Program-made: the position numbers and the translations under genes
NCBI RefSeq assembly: GCF_900167335.1
Contig: NZ_FUXI01000006.1
Coordinates: forward strand, 49,390-113,389
Length of the DNA stretch: 64,000 bases
From: Pilibacter termitis
GTDB taxonomy: Bacteria > Bacillota > Bacilli > Lactobacillales > Streptococcaceae
Direction of reading: 5' to 3'
Notes under the pieces: generated by a model
Told to the model about the DNA's origin: nothing
The model's input: the letters and a program-made list of their open reading frames with translations, nothing else
Database searches by the model: none
Part shown: piece by piece, positions 49,252-58,068 of the stretch
Layout: each line of letters starts with the position of its first letter
Numbering within the stretch: position 1 is the stretch's first letter

Positions 49252-49959
49252 ATGAGTATTCACATTGAAGCCAAAAAAGGCGAAATTGCAGACAAAATTT
49301 TATTACCGGGAGATCCATTGCGTGCAAAATTTATCGCAGAAAACTTTTTGGATAATCCTGTTCAATTCAATAATGTGCGTGGAATGTTAGGATTTACTGG
49401 CACGTACAAAGGGGAGAAGGTATCCGTCATGGGAACAGGTATGGGTATGCCGTCCATTTCTATTTACGCAACGGAGCTTATCAAAGAATATGGCGTAAGA
49501 AAATTGATTCGTGTAGGAACAGCGGGAAGTTTAAACGAAAAAGTGAACGTTCGTGATTTAGTTATGGCACAAAGTTGTGCTACGACAAGTCGCATTATCC
49601 AAAACGACTGGCGACACGCTGACGTTCCAGCAACGAGCGATTGGGAATTGCTTTACAAAGCCTACAATATCGCAAAAGCACATGATTTCCCAACACACGT
49701 GGGACCTGTTCTTTCGGCTGATTTATTTTACAGCGACTTTTTCGAGGACAATCTCATGCTCGGTCAAGAAGGTGTACTTGCCGTAGAAATGGAAGCAGCT
49801 GCTCTCTACTACTTGGCGAAAAAATACCATGTGCAAGCCTTAGCAATTATGACCATTTCAGATTCTCTCGTAACAAGCGAAGAAACCACAGCCGAAGAAC
49901 GTCAAACTTCATTTAAAGACATGATGTTAGTTGGTTTAGAAACGTTAATTGCAGAATAA
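49252..49959 (+). CDS. deoD: Purine nucleoside phosphorylase (hexameric DeoD type)
   Basis: 235 residues. [13 protein letters not shown] for phosphate, [16 protein letters not shown] and the catalytic Asp in TISDSL identify DeoD. It also accepts adenosine, complementing PunA. ATG follows AGGAGAAGGAGAATT. Last gene of the operon. Confidence 0.95.
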   Translation: MSIHIEAKKGEIADKILLPGDPLRAKFIAENFLDNPVQFNNVRGMLGFTGTYKGEKVSVMGTGMGMPSISIYATELIKEYGVRKLIRVGTAGSLNEKVNVRDLVMAQSCATTSRIIQNDWRHADVPATSDWELLYKAYNIAKAHDFPTHVGPVLSADLFYSDFFEDNLMLGQEGVLAVEMEAAALYYLAKKYHVQALAIMTISDSLVTSEETTAEERQTSFKDMMLVGLETLIAE

Positions 49960-49968
49960 AGATACTTA

Positions 49969-50008
49969 CAAACGAATTGCTGATGACTTTTGGCAATTCG
50001 TTTTTTTA
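49969..50008 (+). terminator. Terminator after deoD
   Basis: AAACGAATTGC and GCAATTCGTTT form a perfect stem followed by T-run. The T-run merges with a MITE-like end, TTTAGAGGTGCC (50006-50017). Confidence 0.88.
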
Positions 50009-50150
50009 GAGGTGCCGTATATACTTTTGACCAATTCACGAAAAAAAGGCACGTGCTGAATTTCGTTCATTATAATGGAAAGTCTTCGTTTGAATAGTTG
50101 AACAATATATGATACAACAATGACAAAGGTATGAGAGGTGGTGTGACGAC

Positions 50151-50417
50151 ATGGAAGCAGTTGTTTATTCAAATTTTCGCAATAAAATGAAGGCTTATTT
50201 TCGTCAAGTGAATGAAAATATGGAACCTTTGATCGTTGTGAATAAAAACCCAGACGAAAATGTTGTTGTCGTATCAAAGGCGGAATGGGATTCGTTGCAA
50301 GAAACACTTTATGTCATGAGTAATCCGTATTTGTCAGATAAGATTATGAAAGGTATGGAACAAGTTCGCCTTGGGAAAACAGCAAATCACGATTTGATTG
50401 AGGTTGAAGATGAATAA
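50151..50417 (+). CDS. yefM: YefM/Axe-like antitoxin
   Basis: 88 residues of the Phd/YefM fold: MEAVVYSNFRNKMKAYFRQV at the N-terminus for DNA binding, then VVVVSKAEWDSLQETLYVM. The acidic C-terminus (LIEVEDE) should wrap the toxin. ATG follows GAGAGGTGGTGTGACGAC. It overlaps the toxin gene by 8 bases, and both are probably autorepressed by the complex. TATGAT at 50108-50113 is a possible -10. Confidence 0.92.
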   Translation: MEAVVYSNFRNKMKAYFRQVNENMEPLIVVNKNPDENVVVVSKAEWDSLQETLYVMSNPYLSDKIMKGMEQVRLGKTANHDLIEVEDE

Positions 50418-50667
50418 AAGTTTCACAAAAGAAGCATGTGAAGAGTATCTTTACTGGCAAACACAAGACAAAAAGACATTGAAGAAAATCAATAGATTAA
50501 TCAACGACATTGCAAGAAACCCTTTCGAAGGAATCGGGAAACCAGAGCCATTGAAACACATTTATCAAGGGGCATGGTCAAGAAGAATTGATGAGAAAAA
50601 TAGAATGGTGTATATGTTCGATGAAAGAACTATTTATTTAATCTCTTTAAAAGACCACTACGAGTAA
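50410..50667 (+). CDS. yoeB: YoeB/Txe-like mRNA interferase toxin
   Basis: 85 residues. RelE-superfamily ribosome-dependent RNase: KKINRLINDIARNPFEGIGK, LSGx-like WSRRIDEKNRMVYMF and C-terminal LISLKDHYE with the conserved His-Tyr pair. All key regions are present, so it looks intact. ATG 50410 overlaps the antitoxin end. Confidence 0.94.
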   Translation: MNKSFTKEACEEYLYWQTQDKKTLKKINRLINDIARNPFEGIGKPEPLKHIYQGAWSRRIDEKNRMVYMFDERTIYLISLKDHYE

Positions 50668-50688
50668 TTTATATGTAGTGGTCTTTTA
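50649..50688 (+). terminator. Terminator after the toxin-antitoxin pair
   Basis: AAAAGACCACTAC and GTAGTGGTCTTTT form a perfect stem that includes the toxin stop codon region. Confidence 0.88.
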
Positions 50689-50799
50689 GAGCTATCCGCT
50701 ATTTTTCTGAAAATTCATCCTTCAACCGTATGTGAAGTTCAGTCCAAAGACTGATGAGAAAATGGCAAACTATGGTATTCTATAAAAGTGGTTAATTAA

Positions 50800-50869
50800 G
50801 AAATGTTCTAAAAACTCCTGTTAAGAAAAAATAGTAATTTTGGATAAGCGTGAATTTTTAGAGATACTC
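50800..50869. mobile_element. Degenerate MITE (family 1)
   Basis: 70 bp with left end matching CTAAAAACTCC of the family and right end AATTTTTAGAGATACTC. Both outermost bases have decayed. Flanks are TTAA and TTAG, so the target duplication is no longer exact. It lies in the leader of the ABC exporter operon. Confidence 0.65.
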
Positions 50870-50911
50870 TTAGGTTTAGCTAAGGAAAATAAAAAAAGAA
50901 GGAGAAACAAA

Positions 50912-51601
50912 ATGACGTATGCAATCGAAACAAAAGCTGTAACCAAACAATATGGTACAAAAGAAGCGAAATTTATGGCACTCAAAGGTGTTGATATTGC
51001 AATTGAAAAAGGAGAAAGTGTTGCAATTATTGGGAAAAGTGGTTCAGGGAAATCAACGCTTATGCACATTCTTTCACTAATGGACAAGCAAACAGGAGGA
51101 AGTGTTCTTTTAAATGGTGAGGACGTGAGCAATTTCAAAGGGAAAAAGCTCGACACTCTTAGAAATGATAGTTTTGGCTTTGTTTTCCAACAATTTTTCT
51201 TAAATGCAAGAGAAACAGTGCTTGAAAACGTTGCTTTGCCACTAAAAATCGCAGGAGTGAAAAAAGCGGAGCGTACTCGAAAAGCAATGGATGCCTTGCG
51301 TGCCGTAGAATTGGACGATAAAGCAAAAAATAAAGGGAAAGACTTATCAGGTGGGCAAAAACAACGTGTGTGTATTGCACGTGCATTGGTGAACAATCCA
51401 GATATTATTTTTGCCGACGAACCAACTGGAAATCTAGATTCTGTCACAGGTGAAAAAGTAGAGCAAATGCTCTTTGATTTGAACCGAAATCAAGGAATTA
51501 CTTTAATTATCGTAACGCATGACAACGAATTGGCTGAGAAATGTGACCGTCAAATTTTCATCAAAGACGGAGAAGTCGTAGGAAGTGGGGAAGTAAAATG
51601 A
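50912..51601 (+). CDS. MacB/LolD-type ABC ATPase
   Basis: 229 residues. Walker A GKSGSGKSTL, signature LSGGQKQR, Walker B IIFADEPTGNLDS, the classic form of the MacB/FtsE/LolD subgroup. ATG follows AAGGAGAAACAAA. Its stop overlaps the permease start by 4 bases. Likely an exporter of peptides or antimicrobials. Confidence 0.94.
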   Translation: MTYAIETKAVTKQYGTKEAKFMALKGVDIAIEKGESVAIIGKSGSGKSTLMHILSLMDKQTGGSVLLNGEDVSNFKGKKLDTLRNDSFGFVFQQFFLNARETVLENVALPLKIAGVKKAERTRKAMDALRAVELDDKAKNKGKDLSGGQKQRVCIARALVNNPDIIFADEPTGNLDSVTGEKVEQMLFDLNRNQGITLIIVTHDNELAEKCDRQIFIKDGEVVGSGEVK

Positions 51602-52875
51602 AACTAACAGATATTTTAAGTACAGCAGTAAGCAATCTATGGAGAAATAAAGTTCGTACAATTTTAACAGTGTTAGCCGTCTTTATCGGATCGTTTACCA
51701 TTGCGTTGACCGAAGGGATCAATATCGGGGTGAATGAGTTTATTAACACGCAAGTTGGGGGTATTGGAGCGAAAGACTTGATTCAAGTCATGGCAAAACA
51801 AGAAGGATTAGACCCAACTCAAGAAGGACCAAACAAATACAACCCTGAAAGTGGGAAAAGTGATTTTATGGGCAATTCTGTTGTGCAGTTGAACGAAAAA
51901 GACATTAAAAAACTAGAAAAAATCAAAGGTGTCAAACGTGTTGAAACATCAACAGATGCTGCATTCGAGTATATCGAAGGAAATAACGGCGAGAAATATG
52001 AAATTTCTGTAACGACTGTTTTACCAAGTTTAAACACGAAAATGATTGCAGGGAAAAAAGTGGATTACAAAGCCAAAGAGAATCAAATTTCATTTGACGA
52101 GGACTATGTAAAGGCACTTGGTTATAAAAATGCCAAAGATGCAATCGGAGAAAAAGTCACATTTGAGGCAAAATCTGCAACAGGTGAAGTAAAAGAGTTC
52201 ATTGCGACAGTTGTTGGTGTGCAAGAGAAAAATTCCTTGGTAGGTGGGAGTTCTTATATTAATGAGAAATTTTCAAAAGACGTGATTGAGTTTAACCAAA
52301 AAGGAATGCCTGAGGCGATGAAGACAGGTTCTCCAGCGTTGTTAGTTGTAGCGAAAAGTGTAGATGAGACAGAAGAAGTGAAAGAAAAAATCGAAAAAGC
52401 AGGCTATATCGCTATGACGTTTGACGACCAAATCAAATCAATCTTAATTTTTGTGAATGCAATAACAACAGGGTTAATCTTGTTCGGTGTAATTGCGTTA
52501 ATTGCAGCGACATTCGGGATTGTCAACACTCTATTCATGTCCGTACAAGAGCGTACACGTGAAATTGGCTTGATGAAAGCATTAGGTTTGAGCAAAGGGA
52601 AAGTATTTTCAATCTTTAGCTGGGAAGCAAGTTTGATTGGTTTCTTCGGTTCAGCACTAGGACTTCTTGGAGCAATGGGAATGGGGTCAATTATTAACAC
52701 ACTTGCAGGCGATACGTTCTTAAAAGACTTGCCGCAATTAACGTTGATTCAATTCCAAATTATACCAAGCGTTGTCATTATTGCTTTAATCATGTTCATC
52801 GCATTCCTTGCAGGAGCATTGCCAGCAAGAAGAGCAGCAAAACTTGATCCGATTGAAGCATTGCGTTCAGAATAA
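51598..52875 (+). CDS. MacB/FtsX-type ABC permease
   Basis: 425 residues. One N-terminal membrane segment, a large extracellular domain (about 45-290), then three C-terminal segments of the FtsX domain, ending with LDPIEALRSE, the usual tail of this family. It works with the ATPase at 50912 without an outer-membrane partner, as in other Gram-positives. Confidence 0.93.
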   Translation: MKLTDILSTAVSNLWRNKVRTILTVLAVFIGSFTIALTEGINIGVNEFINTQVGGIGAKDLIQVMAKQEGLDPTQEGPNKYNPESGKSDFMGNSVVQLNEKDIKKLEKIKGVKRVETSTDAAFEYIEGNNGEKYEISVTTVLPSLNTKMIAGKKVDYKAKENQISFDEDYVKALGYKNAKDAIGEKVTFEAKSATGEVKEFIATVVGVQEKNSLVGGSSYINEKFSKDVIEFNQKGMPEAMKTGSPALLVVAKSVDETEEVKEKIEKAGYIAMTFDDQIKSILIFVNAITTGLILFGVIALIAATFGIVNTLFMSVQERTREIGLMKALGLSKGKVFSIFSWEASLIGFFGSALGLLGAMGMGSIINTLAGDTFLKDLPQLTLIQFQIIPSVVIIALIMFIAFLAGALPARRAAKLDPIEALRSE

Positions 52876-52880
52876 AAATA

Positions 52881-52908
52881 GGGGCTACTATTGAAAAGTA
52901 GTAGCCTC
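52881..52908 (+). terminator. Hairpin after the ABC permease
   Basis: GGCTACTA and TAGTAGCC with a TTGAAAAG loop. There is no T-run, so it may be an attenuator or an mRNA 3' stabiliser rather than a full terminator before the small gene at 52930. Confidence 0.5.
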
Positions 52909-52929
52909 AAATTATATGGGGGAAAATAA

Positions 52930-53103
52930 ATGAGAGGAATACGTGGGATAGTTTTAGTTTTATTTCTTCTTTGGTTTTTTGTAGCATGGTTCGTTGTCGG
53001 CATGGAGGGAATGCTGACTTGCTGGGAAGTGCCGGTTGCATTTGTTGCAGTAATTGTAGGTTTTGCAATGTGGAAATTCACACACTTGCTCCAAAATAAA
53101 TGA
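52930..53103 (+). CDS. Small two-TM membrane protein
   Basis: 57 residues: MRGIRGIVLVLFLLWFFVAW begins the first membrane segment; a second runs from about 36 to 48 (VAFVAVIVGFAMW). ATG follows TATGGGGGAAAATAA. It was found by reading the gap between the ABC permease and prs. No family recognised. Coding is supported by the ribosome site, the in-frame stop and the sharp two-helix pattern. Confidence 0.6.
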   Translation: MRGIRGIVLVLFLLWFFVAWFVVGMEGMLTCWEVPVAFVAVIVGFAMWKFTHLLQNK

Positions 53104-53111
53104 GCTAAGTC

Positions 53112-53140
53112 TTGAAAAAAGAAGCAAAAGTCGGTAAAAT
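53112..53140 (+). promoter_or_regulatory. prs promoter
   Basis: TTGAAA (53112-53117), 17 bp, TAAAAT (53135-53140), about 37 bp before the coding start. Confidence 0.7.
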
Positions 53141-53176
53141 GAAGTAGAAATTGTGTCTAAATGAAAGGATTTAACA

Positions 53177-54142
53177 ATGACTGAAAAATATGCCGATTCT
53201 CGCCTGAAGATTTTTTCTTTAAATTCCAATCGATCACTCGCAGAAAAAATCGCAAAAGAAGTGGGAGTAGAACTTGGAAAATGTAGTGTTACCCAGTTTA
53301 GCGACGGAGAAATTCAAATCAATATTGAGGAAAGTGTACGTGGTTGTCATGTCTATGTCGTGCAATCGACTTCAAGTCCAGTCAATGATCATTTGATGGA
53401 GCTTTTGATTATGATTGATGCATTGAAACGTGCCAGTGCTGCGACGATTAATGTGGTAATGCCTTATTACGGATATGCTCGCCAAGATAGAAAAGCACGA
53501 GCAAGAGAGCCAATTACTTCTAAGTTAGTAGCGAATATGCTCTCAATTGCAGGTGCGACACGTTTGTTGACGCTTGATTTGCACGCTGCACAGATTCAAG
53601 GATTTTTCGACATTCCAGTGGATCATTTGATGGGTGCTCCGCTCATTGCAGATTATTTCCTATCTCAAGGACTTTCTGGCGATGATGTGGTGGTAGTTTC
53701 ACCAGACCACGGTGGCGTAACACGTGCAAGAAAACTTGCAGAAATCTTGAAAACACCGATTGCCATTATTGACAAACGTCGTCCAAAGGCGAACGTTGCC
53801 GAAGTAATGAACATTATCGGAAGTGTTGACGGGAAAAAATGTGTGTTGATTGATGACATGATTGACACGGCAGGCACGATTGCTTTAGCAGCAAATGCGT
53901 TGCGTGAAAAAGGAGCGACTGAAATTTACGCTTCATGTACGCACCCTGTCCTTTCTGGACCAGCAATGGAACGTATTGAAAACTCGGCAATTACAAAACT
54001 TGTTATCACCGATTCCATTTTCTTACCAGAAGAAAAAAGAATTAGCAAACTTGCAGAAGTATCAGTCGGCGAGTTAATGGGCGAGGCGATTAAAAGAATT
54101 CATGAGCATAAGCCGGTTTCGCCGTTGTTTGAGACGAAATAA
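53177..54142 (+). CDS. prs: Ribose-phosphate pyrophosphokinase
   Basis: 321 residues. It makes PRPP from ribose 5-phosphate and ATP, feeding histidine, purine and pyrimidine synthesis. Motifs: [16 protein letters not shown], the flexible loop [16 protein letters not shown], and the PRPP-binding [16 protein letters not shown] follows AAAGGATTTAACA. Monocistronic with its own promoter and terminator. Confidence 0.96.
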   Translation: MTEKYADSRLKIFSLNSNRSLAEKIAKEVGVELGKCSVTQFSDGEIQINIEESVRGCHVYVVQSTSSPVNDHLMELLIMIDALKRASAATINVVMPYYGYARQDRKARAREPITSKLVANMLSIAGATRLLTLDLHAAQIQGFFDIPVDHLMGAPLIADYFLSQGLSGDDVVVVSPDHGGVTRARKLAEILKTPIAIIDKRRPKANVAEVMNIIGSVDGKKCVLIDDMIDTAGTIALAANALREKGATEIYASCTHPVLSGPAMERIENSAITKLVITDSIFLPEEKRISKLAEVSVGELMGEAIKRIHEHKPVSPLFETK

Positions 54143-54151
54143 AAGGAAATT

Positions 54152-54184
54152 ATCGCAGGGTATATTTTTTATCCTGCGTTTTTA
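54152..54184 (+). terminator. Terminator after prs
   Basis: CGCAGGG and TCCTGCG around an AT-rich loop, followed by TTTTT. Confidence 0.8.
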
Positions 54185-54281
54185 CAGTGTTAATAGTACG
54201 AAAAAAGAAAGGAAACTCACAGATGGAAACTAATGTTAAAAAAATAGAGTAAAAATTTTTGATGTTTCTTCTGTTTTTTCC

Positions 54282-54310
54282 TTTTAATCAATTTAGTCTT
54301 GTTTTATAAT
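54282..54310 (+). promoter_or_regulatory. Promoter of the surface-assembly cluster
   Basis: TTTAAT (54282-54287), 17 bp, TATAAT (54305-54310), giving a leader of about 110 bases before the first coiled-coil gene. No riboswitch or repeat seen in the leader. Confidence 0.6.
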
Positions 54311-54426
54311 GATAATATGTAAATATATTGGTGGGTTTGTGCAAGAGGGAACTATATGTTTTTTTGAGCTTGAAGCATTGCTAGTGGGGTAGCGTAAAAA
54401 ACTATGAAAAAAAGGAGCTAAGAATT

Positions 54427-55212
54427 ATGTTTGGTAGAAGTAAAAAGAAATCGAGATTTGCTGAGCTAGAGGAACTAGATGAATTTGATTTGTTGGATGA
54501 GGAATTGGATGAGTTAGATGACGAGGAGCTGGATGAGTTATTTGAAAAGACGAAACCAGCTACTAAGAAAAAAGAAGGAAAAATACTTCCTTTTTTACCA
54601 AATAAAGAAACGGTAAAAGAAAGTCCAAAAGTAACTTCAACAGTCGAAGCAGCAAAGAAAGAGGAAGAGAAGAAGGAGGATTTTCAAAAGAAATACGAAC
54701 AAGAACGTCAACTAAAAGAGAATCTTGAGCTAGAGAAAAATGCACTTCAAGAAAGAGTAGAGAAGTTGCAAACAGACCTATCAGCTGTTAGTGCAAATGA
54801 AGAGGCGACCTCTCAGTTAAAAGATTTGAGACAAGAAAATGAGCAACTACAATCACAAATAAAATTGCTCAAGGAAACGAATGAAAATACTAGCAGTTTA
54901 GAATTGAACAATCTAAAGGCAGAAAACGAAAAATTGAAGAACGCTTGGAAAGCTGCCGAAATGCGTGTTCAAGCATTAGAACAAGGGCAGCATACTCAGC
55001 AAGAGATGCCAGCAGGGATTGCGACTTTACTTGAAAAGATCGAAGTGATGGAAAGGCAATTAATCTTCAACGAAAAACTTACCGAGGAATTAACCGAGCA
55101 GAAAGTTCATGCAGAAGAAATTGTGCATAGAACAAAAGAACAGGCAGACCGTATGCTTATTTTGGCACGGCAGAAAGCATTGCAAATTCTTTCGGGAGAA
55201 AATGAAACTTGA
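54427..55212 (+). CDS. Coiled-coil protein A with acidic N-terminus
   Basis: 261 residues, no signal peptide or membrane segment. Residues 10-45 are a run of Asp, Glu and Leu; 46-75 a Lys/Pro linker; 75-190 a long coiled coil; the last 50 a second helical block ending AEEIVHRTKEQADRMLILAR, related in pattern to the C-termini of the three other coiled-coil proteins of this cluster. DivIVA- or AtpF-like tails of this kind drive oligomers. No family identified. It heads the cluster and is followed by coiled-coil protein B. Confidence 0.75.
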   Translation: MFGRSKKKSRFAELEELDEFDLLDEELDELDDEELDELFEKTKPATKKKEGKILPFLPNKETVKESPKVTSTVEAAKKEEEKKEDFQKKYEQERQLKENLELEKNALQERVEKLQTDLSAVSANEEATSQLKDLRQENEQLQSQIKLLKETNENTSSLELNNLKAENEKLKNAWKAAEMRVQALEQGQHTQQEMPAGIATLLEKIEVMERQLIFNEKLTEELTEQKVHAEEIVHRTKEQADRMLILARQKALQILSGENET

Positions 55213-55244
55213 GAAAAATAAATAGAAATAAGAAGGAAAATAGG

Positions 55245-55739
55245 ATGACACGAAGGAATGCGATAACAAATGAAATAGACAATTTTTTTAATGAAGTACA
55301 TGAAGCAGAAATCGAAGTATTGCAAAGCGAAATTAAATCTTTAAAAGCTCAACTGAGTGAAAAAGGTAGTAGTCAAGCAACGCCTATTTCACCTAAGGTC
55401 TTGAACATTGTTTCAAGAGAAAGAGAGCTAGAAAATCGTGTAAAAGCACTTGAGGAGGAAAATAGACGCTTGAGAATGCAAATGCAGCTGCCTAAAATTT
55501 CTGCAGAACCTGCGGAAAAGGAACAAATTGCAGATGTTCTCTTACTTGCACAGGCACAAGCAAGAGAAATTCAAAGGAGAGCTGAAATAGAAGCTGAGCA
55601 AATGAAACGTTCTGCACAAGCTCGCATATTAGAGTTGCAAAAAGAAGGGGATGTACTCCATGCAAAACTAAGCACGCTTCTCCATGAAAACAATGAGACA
55701 TTAAAAAAATTAATAAGTAAATCAGAAAATTGGCAGTAG
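55245..55739 (+). CDS. Coiled-coil protein B
   Basis: 164 residues, soluble. N-terminal coiled coil (EAEIEVLQSEIKSLKAQL), a Pro/Ser hinge, a second coil with ENRVKALEEENRRLR, then the shared block IADVLLLAQAQAREIQRRAE and a KEGD..HAKL end. ATG 55245 follows AAGGAAAATAGG; the longer frame would use TTG at 55209. It overlaps no gene but ends 29 bp before the DUF916 protein start, so it is co-transcribed with it. Confidence 0.75.
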   Translation: MTRRNAITNEIDNFFNEVHEAEIEVLQSEIKSLKAQLSEKGSSQATPISPKVLNIVSRERELENRVKALEEENRRLRMQMQLPKISAEPAEKEQIADVLLLAQAQAREIQRRAEIEAEQMKRSAQARILELQKEGDVLHAKLSTLLHENNETLKKLISKSENWQ

Positions 55740-55768
55740 GCTATAAGTCAAGTAAAGGAGCAATTAGA

Positions 55769-56911
55769 ATGGGAATGAAAAATAAGCTAAAGCGATATTT
55801 AAAGGTTGTTTTGATATTTGCTTTAGCATTGGGGGTATCAGGAAATTTTCGCCGAGTGTTTGCAGCAGATAAAACAGGTGCGATTACGGGGACAGGTTTT
55901 ACGTATGAGTTAGTATTTCCAGAAAATCAAACAGGCTCATACGGGTACTATGATTTGAAAATGGCACCTGATCAAAAACAGGAATTGACAATAAAGTTAA
56001 ACAATCCATATCCTGAAGAAATCAAGGTGGATGTAATCATTGATAGTGCAAAAACAGGAAGCAACGGAGTAATTGATTATAACAGAAATACTCTAGCAGT
56101 TGACAAGAGTTTGAAACACAATATTAAAGATATTGTCAAGGCGGAAAAAACAGTTACTATTCCACCGAAATCAAAAATTGATCTTCCTATAAAAATTACC
56201 ATGCCTAAGGTAGAATTTGACGGAGTATTGCTAGGAAGTATTTATATGGAACGTCAAACTACTCAAAAGGAAAAGGAACAACAGACAGGCTCTGTTAGAA
56301 ATATATATTCCTATTCTGTTGGACTCTTATTGCGTGAAAATGACAAAAAAACCGAAAAGAAACTTGAGTTGAATGGTGTCAAGGCAGGGCTTGACAACTA
56401 TCGCAATTCTGTTATTTTGAGTTTTTCAAATGTGCAACCTGAAATTTTACCAAAACTTTCGATTGAAGCTGAGGTAATGAAAAAAGGGAGTAAAGAAGTG
56501 CTTTGGGATACAAGGAAAACAGATATGCGTATGGCACCGAATAGTTTGCTGAACTTCCCAGTCAGTATGCAAGGTGAGGCGATGACCGCAGGGAAATATA
56601 CTGCTCATATCATCGCTCGAAGCGAGGACAAGAAGTGGGAGTGGAACGAGGATTTTGAGATTACGCAAGAGCAGGCTGAAAAATACAATCAAGAAGACGT
56701 TGGTTTGATTCAAGAGCGTGGTTTGGATTGGAAGTTGATTGTGATTATTGTTGTAGCAATTCTTCTATTGTTCCTATTGATTTTCTTAGTTATCCGCAGA
56801 AGACGGAAAAAGGAGGAAGAAGAAAAACGTGAGGAGCTATTACGCCGTAAAAAAGCATTGCTAAAAAGAAAACGTGCATTAGAAGCACAAAAAAATCAAG
56901 AAAATGAATAA
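55769..56911 (+). CDS. DUF916/DUF3324 surface protein (WxL-interacting type)
   Basis: 380 residues. Signal peptide (cleavage near FA-AD at 32-33), DUF916 domain to about 160 (GFTYELVFPENQ, YYDLKMAPDQKQELTIKL, FDGVLLGSIYM), DUF3324 domain to about 305, one membrane segment (about 321-342) and a cytosolic tail very rich in Lys, Arg and Glu. Family members bind WxL proteins and peptidoglycan at the cell surface. No WxL protein is seen in this window. ATG 55769 follows AAAGGAGCAATTAGA. The tail could dock on the acidic coiled-coil proteins. Confidence 0.88.
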   Translation: MGMKNKLKRYLKVVLIFALALGVSGNFRRVFAADKTGAITGTGFTYELVFPENQTGSYGYYDLKMAPDQKQELTIKLNNPYPEEIKVDVIIDSAKTGSNGVIDYNRNTLAVDKSLKHNIKDIVKAEKTVTIPPKSKIDLPIKITMPKVEFDGVLLGSIYMERQTTQKEKEQQTGSVRNIYSYSVGLLLRENDKKTEKKLELNGVKAGLDNYRNSVILSFSNVQPEILPKLSIEAEVMKKGSKEVLWDTRKTDMRMAPNSLLNFPVSMQGEAMTAGKYTAHIIARSEDKKWEWNEDFEITQEQAEKYNQEDVGLIQERGLDWKLIVIIVVAILLLFLLIFLVIRRRRKKEEEEKREELLRRKKALLKRKRALEAQKNQENE

Positions 56912-57040
56912 TGAGCTAAGGATTAAGTGAAAAAAGCTTGTTGTAAAAGGATGGAAAAATTCAGATGTTGTTATCGCTATTAGCAAGGTTGGAATATCAG
57001 CTCCTTACAAATAAAATAGGGAACGAAAGGAGGGGGCAAT
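56912..57040. other. Short intergenic gap in the surface cluster
   Basis: About 130 bp without clear promoter or terminator; transcription probably continues. Confidence 0.3.
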
Positions 57041-57706
57041 TTGAGTTTATGGGATAAGTTGATTATCGCTGGGGTTTGCTTGGCAATAGTTCTTGGCGTG
57101 TTACTTTTGGTAAATGTCGTTGTCGCCCTTCGGCGTACAAAAGACATTAAGGAAATCGCTAAAAAGAGATTCAAAAAGGAGTCGACACAAAAAAAACAGC
57201 AACTTTTAATATTGCATGAAAAGCGTAAGAGAGAGAAAAATGTGTTGATCTCTATATTTCTGTTTGTTTTTACCTTGCTTTCATTAGGAGGAGCATGGTA
57301 TGCATATTTTTGGCAATCAACCAATTTAACACAGGCAGATGTTAATGCGTTTGTAAATGGATATTATTATGTAGACGATTTGCAAACTGCTCTAAAATCG
57401 CTCAAAGAAAGTGGAGATGAGAAAAAGTATCAAAACGAGATTCACGTCTTGAGCAATCGCTTGACGAATTACGGGATAATAAAAGCTGATACGAGTCTTA
57501 GTGTCGAAGGTCAGCAGCTTTTAAATCATTACTATGCACAGTTAAAGGAACTTGGTGTTAGTATGAGTAATCAATTGGCAGTCTACCTAAATGACGGTGA
57601 AGTACAAAAGGATGTAGAACGCCATGTTGAGCGTATCAAAGGTCAAGAGAAAAAAATTATTCAGACCTATAAAATTAATGAGCAGGCATTGAATACAAAA
57701 AAATAA
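57041..57706 (+). CDS. Two-TM protein with basic cytosolic loop and extracellular domain
   Basis: 221 residues. TM1 at about 7-29, a 37-residue loop with some 15 Lys/Arg, TM2 at about 68-90, then a 130-residue polar helical domain. By the positive-inside rule the loop is cytosolic and the C-terminal domain outside. No family recognised. Start is TTG, eight bases after AAAGGAGG; no ATG nearby would keep TM1. Confidence 0.7.
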   Translation: MSLWDKLIIAGVCLAIVLGVLLLVNVVVALRRTKDIKEIAKKRFKKESTQKKQQLLILHEKRKREKNVLISIFLFVFTLLSLGGAWYAYFWQSTNLTQADVNAFVNGYYYVDDLQTALKSLKESGDEKKYQNEIHVLSNRLTNYGIIKADTSLSVEGQQLLNHYYAQLKELGVSMSNQLAVYLNDGEVQKDVERHVERIKGQEKKIIQTYKINEQALNTKK

Positions 57707-57850
57707 AGAGCAGAATGAATGTTGAGGACACGGGAGATTCAGATAATATTTCTTTATTCTCTAATTCTAGGATTCTGAAATGACGAGCTATAATTTCGGT
57801 AATTGTTTGATTTTGAGAGTGTGAAAAGGAATATTTTCTGAGCCTCCTGT

Positions 57851-57958
57851 ATATGTACTCAATTAGCTAAATAAGTTCTTTGCATATATAAGGTTGTTTT
57901 TTTGGGAGCTTTATGTCATTAAAAAAAATCTGTATTATTTAGTTAATTGAGTATATAT
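57851..57958. repeat. Inverted repeat of 24 bp with 60-bp centre
   Basis: TACTCAATTAGCTAAATAA at 57856-57874 and TTATTTAGTTAATTGAGTA at 57935-57953 are complementary with one mismatch; extending outwards gives 24 bp with two mismatches. It is unlike the other two repeat families and appears once in the window. It could be a small transposon relic or a paired operator. Confidence 0.65.
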
Positions 57959-57961
57959 AAA

Positions 57962-58058
57962 GGATGACGCTAAAAACTTTGCTAAATACCTGATGTGTTA
58001 GTTTATAAGAAATGGACGACTAGCTTTTTTAGGGAAGTGTGAACTTTTAAACGTTTTG
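57962..58058. mobile_element. Degenerate MITE (family 1) in the leader of the first signal peptidase gene
   Basis: Left end GATGACGCTAAAAACT and right end GTGTGAACTTTTAAACG keep the family layout, with CTAGC/GTTAG inner arms, but many substitutions. It ends 10 bp before the signal peptidase start, whose ribosome site follows at once. Confidence 0.55.
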
Positions 58059-58068
58059 GGGAAAAGAT

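Larger units (their letters stand above)
57707..58068. other. Intergenic region with two inverted-repeat structures
   Basis: 360 bp without a gene. It holds an inverted repeat (57851-57874 against 57935-57958) and a degenerate family-1 MITE (57962-58058), listed separately. Confidence 0.6.

Noticed and set aside
55209-55244. Longer start for coiled-coil B
   Set aside because: It would use TTG inside the end of coiled-coil A without a good ribosome site; ATG 55245 has AAGGAAAATAGG before it.
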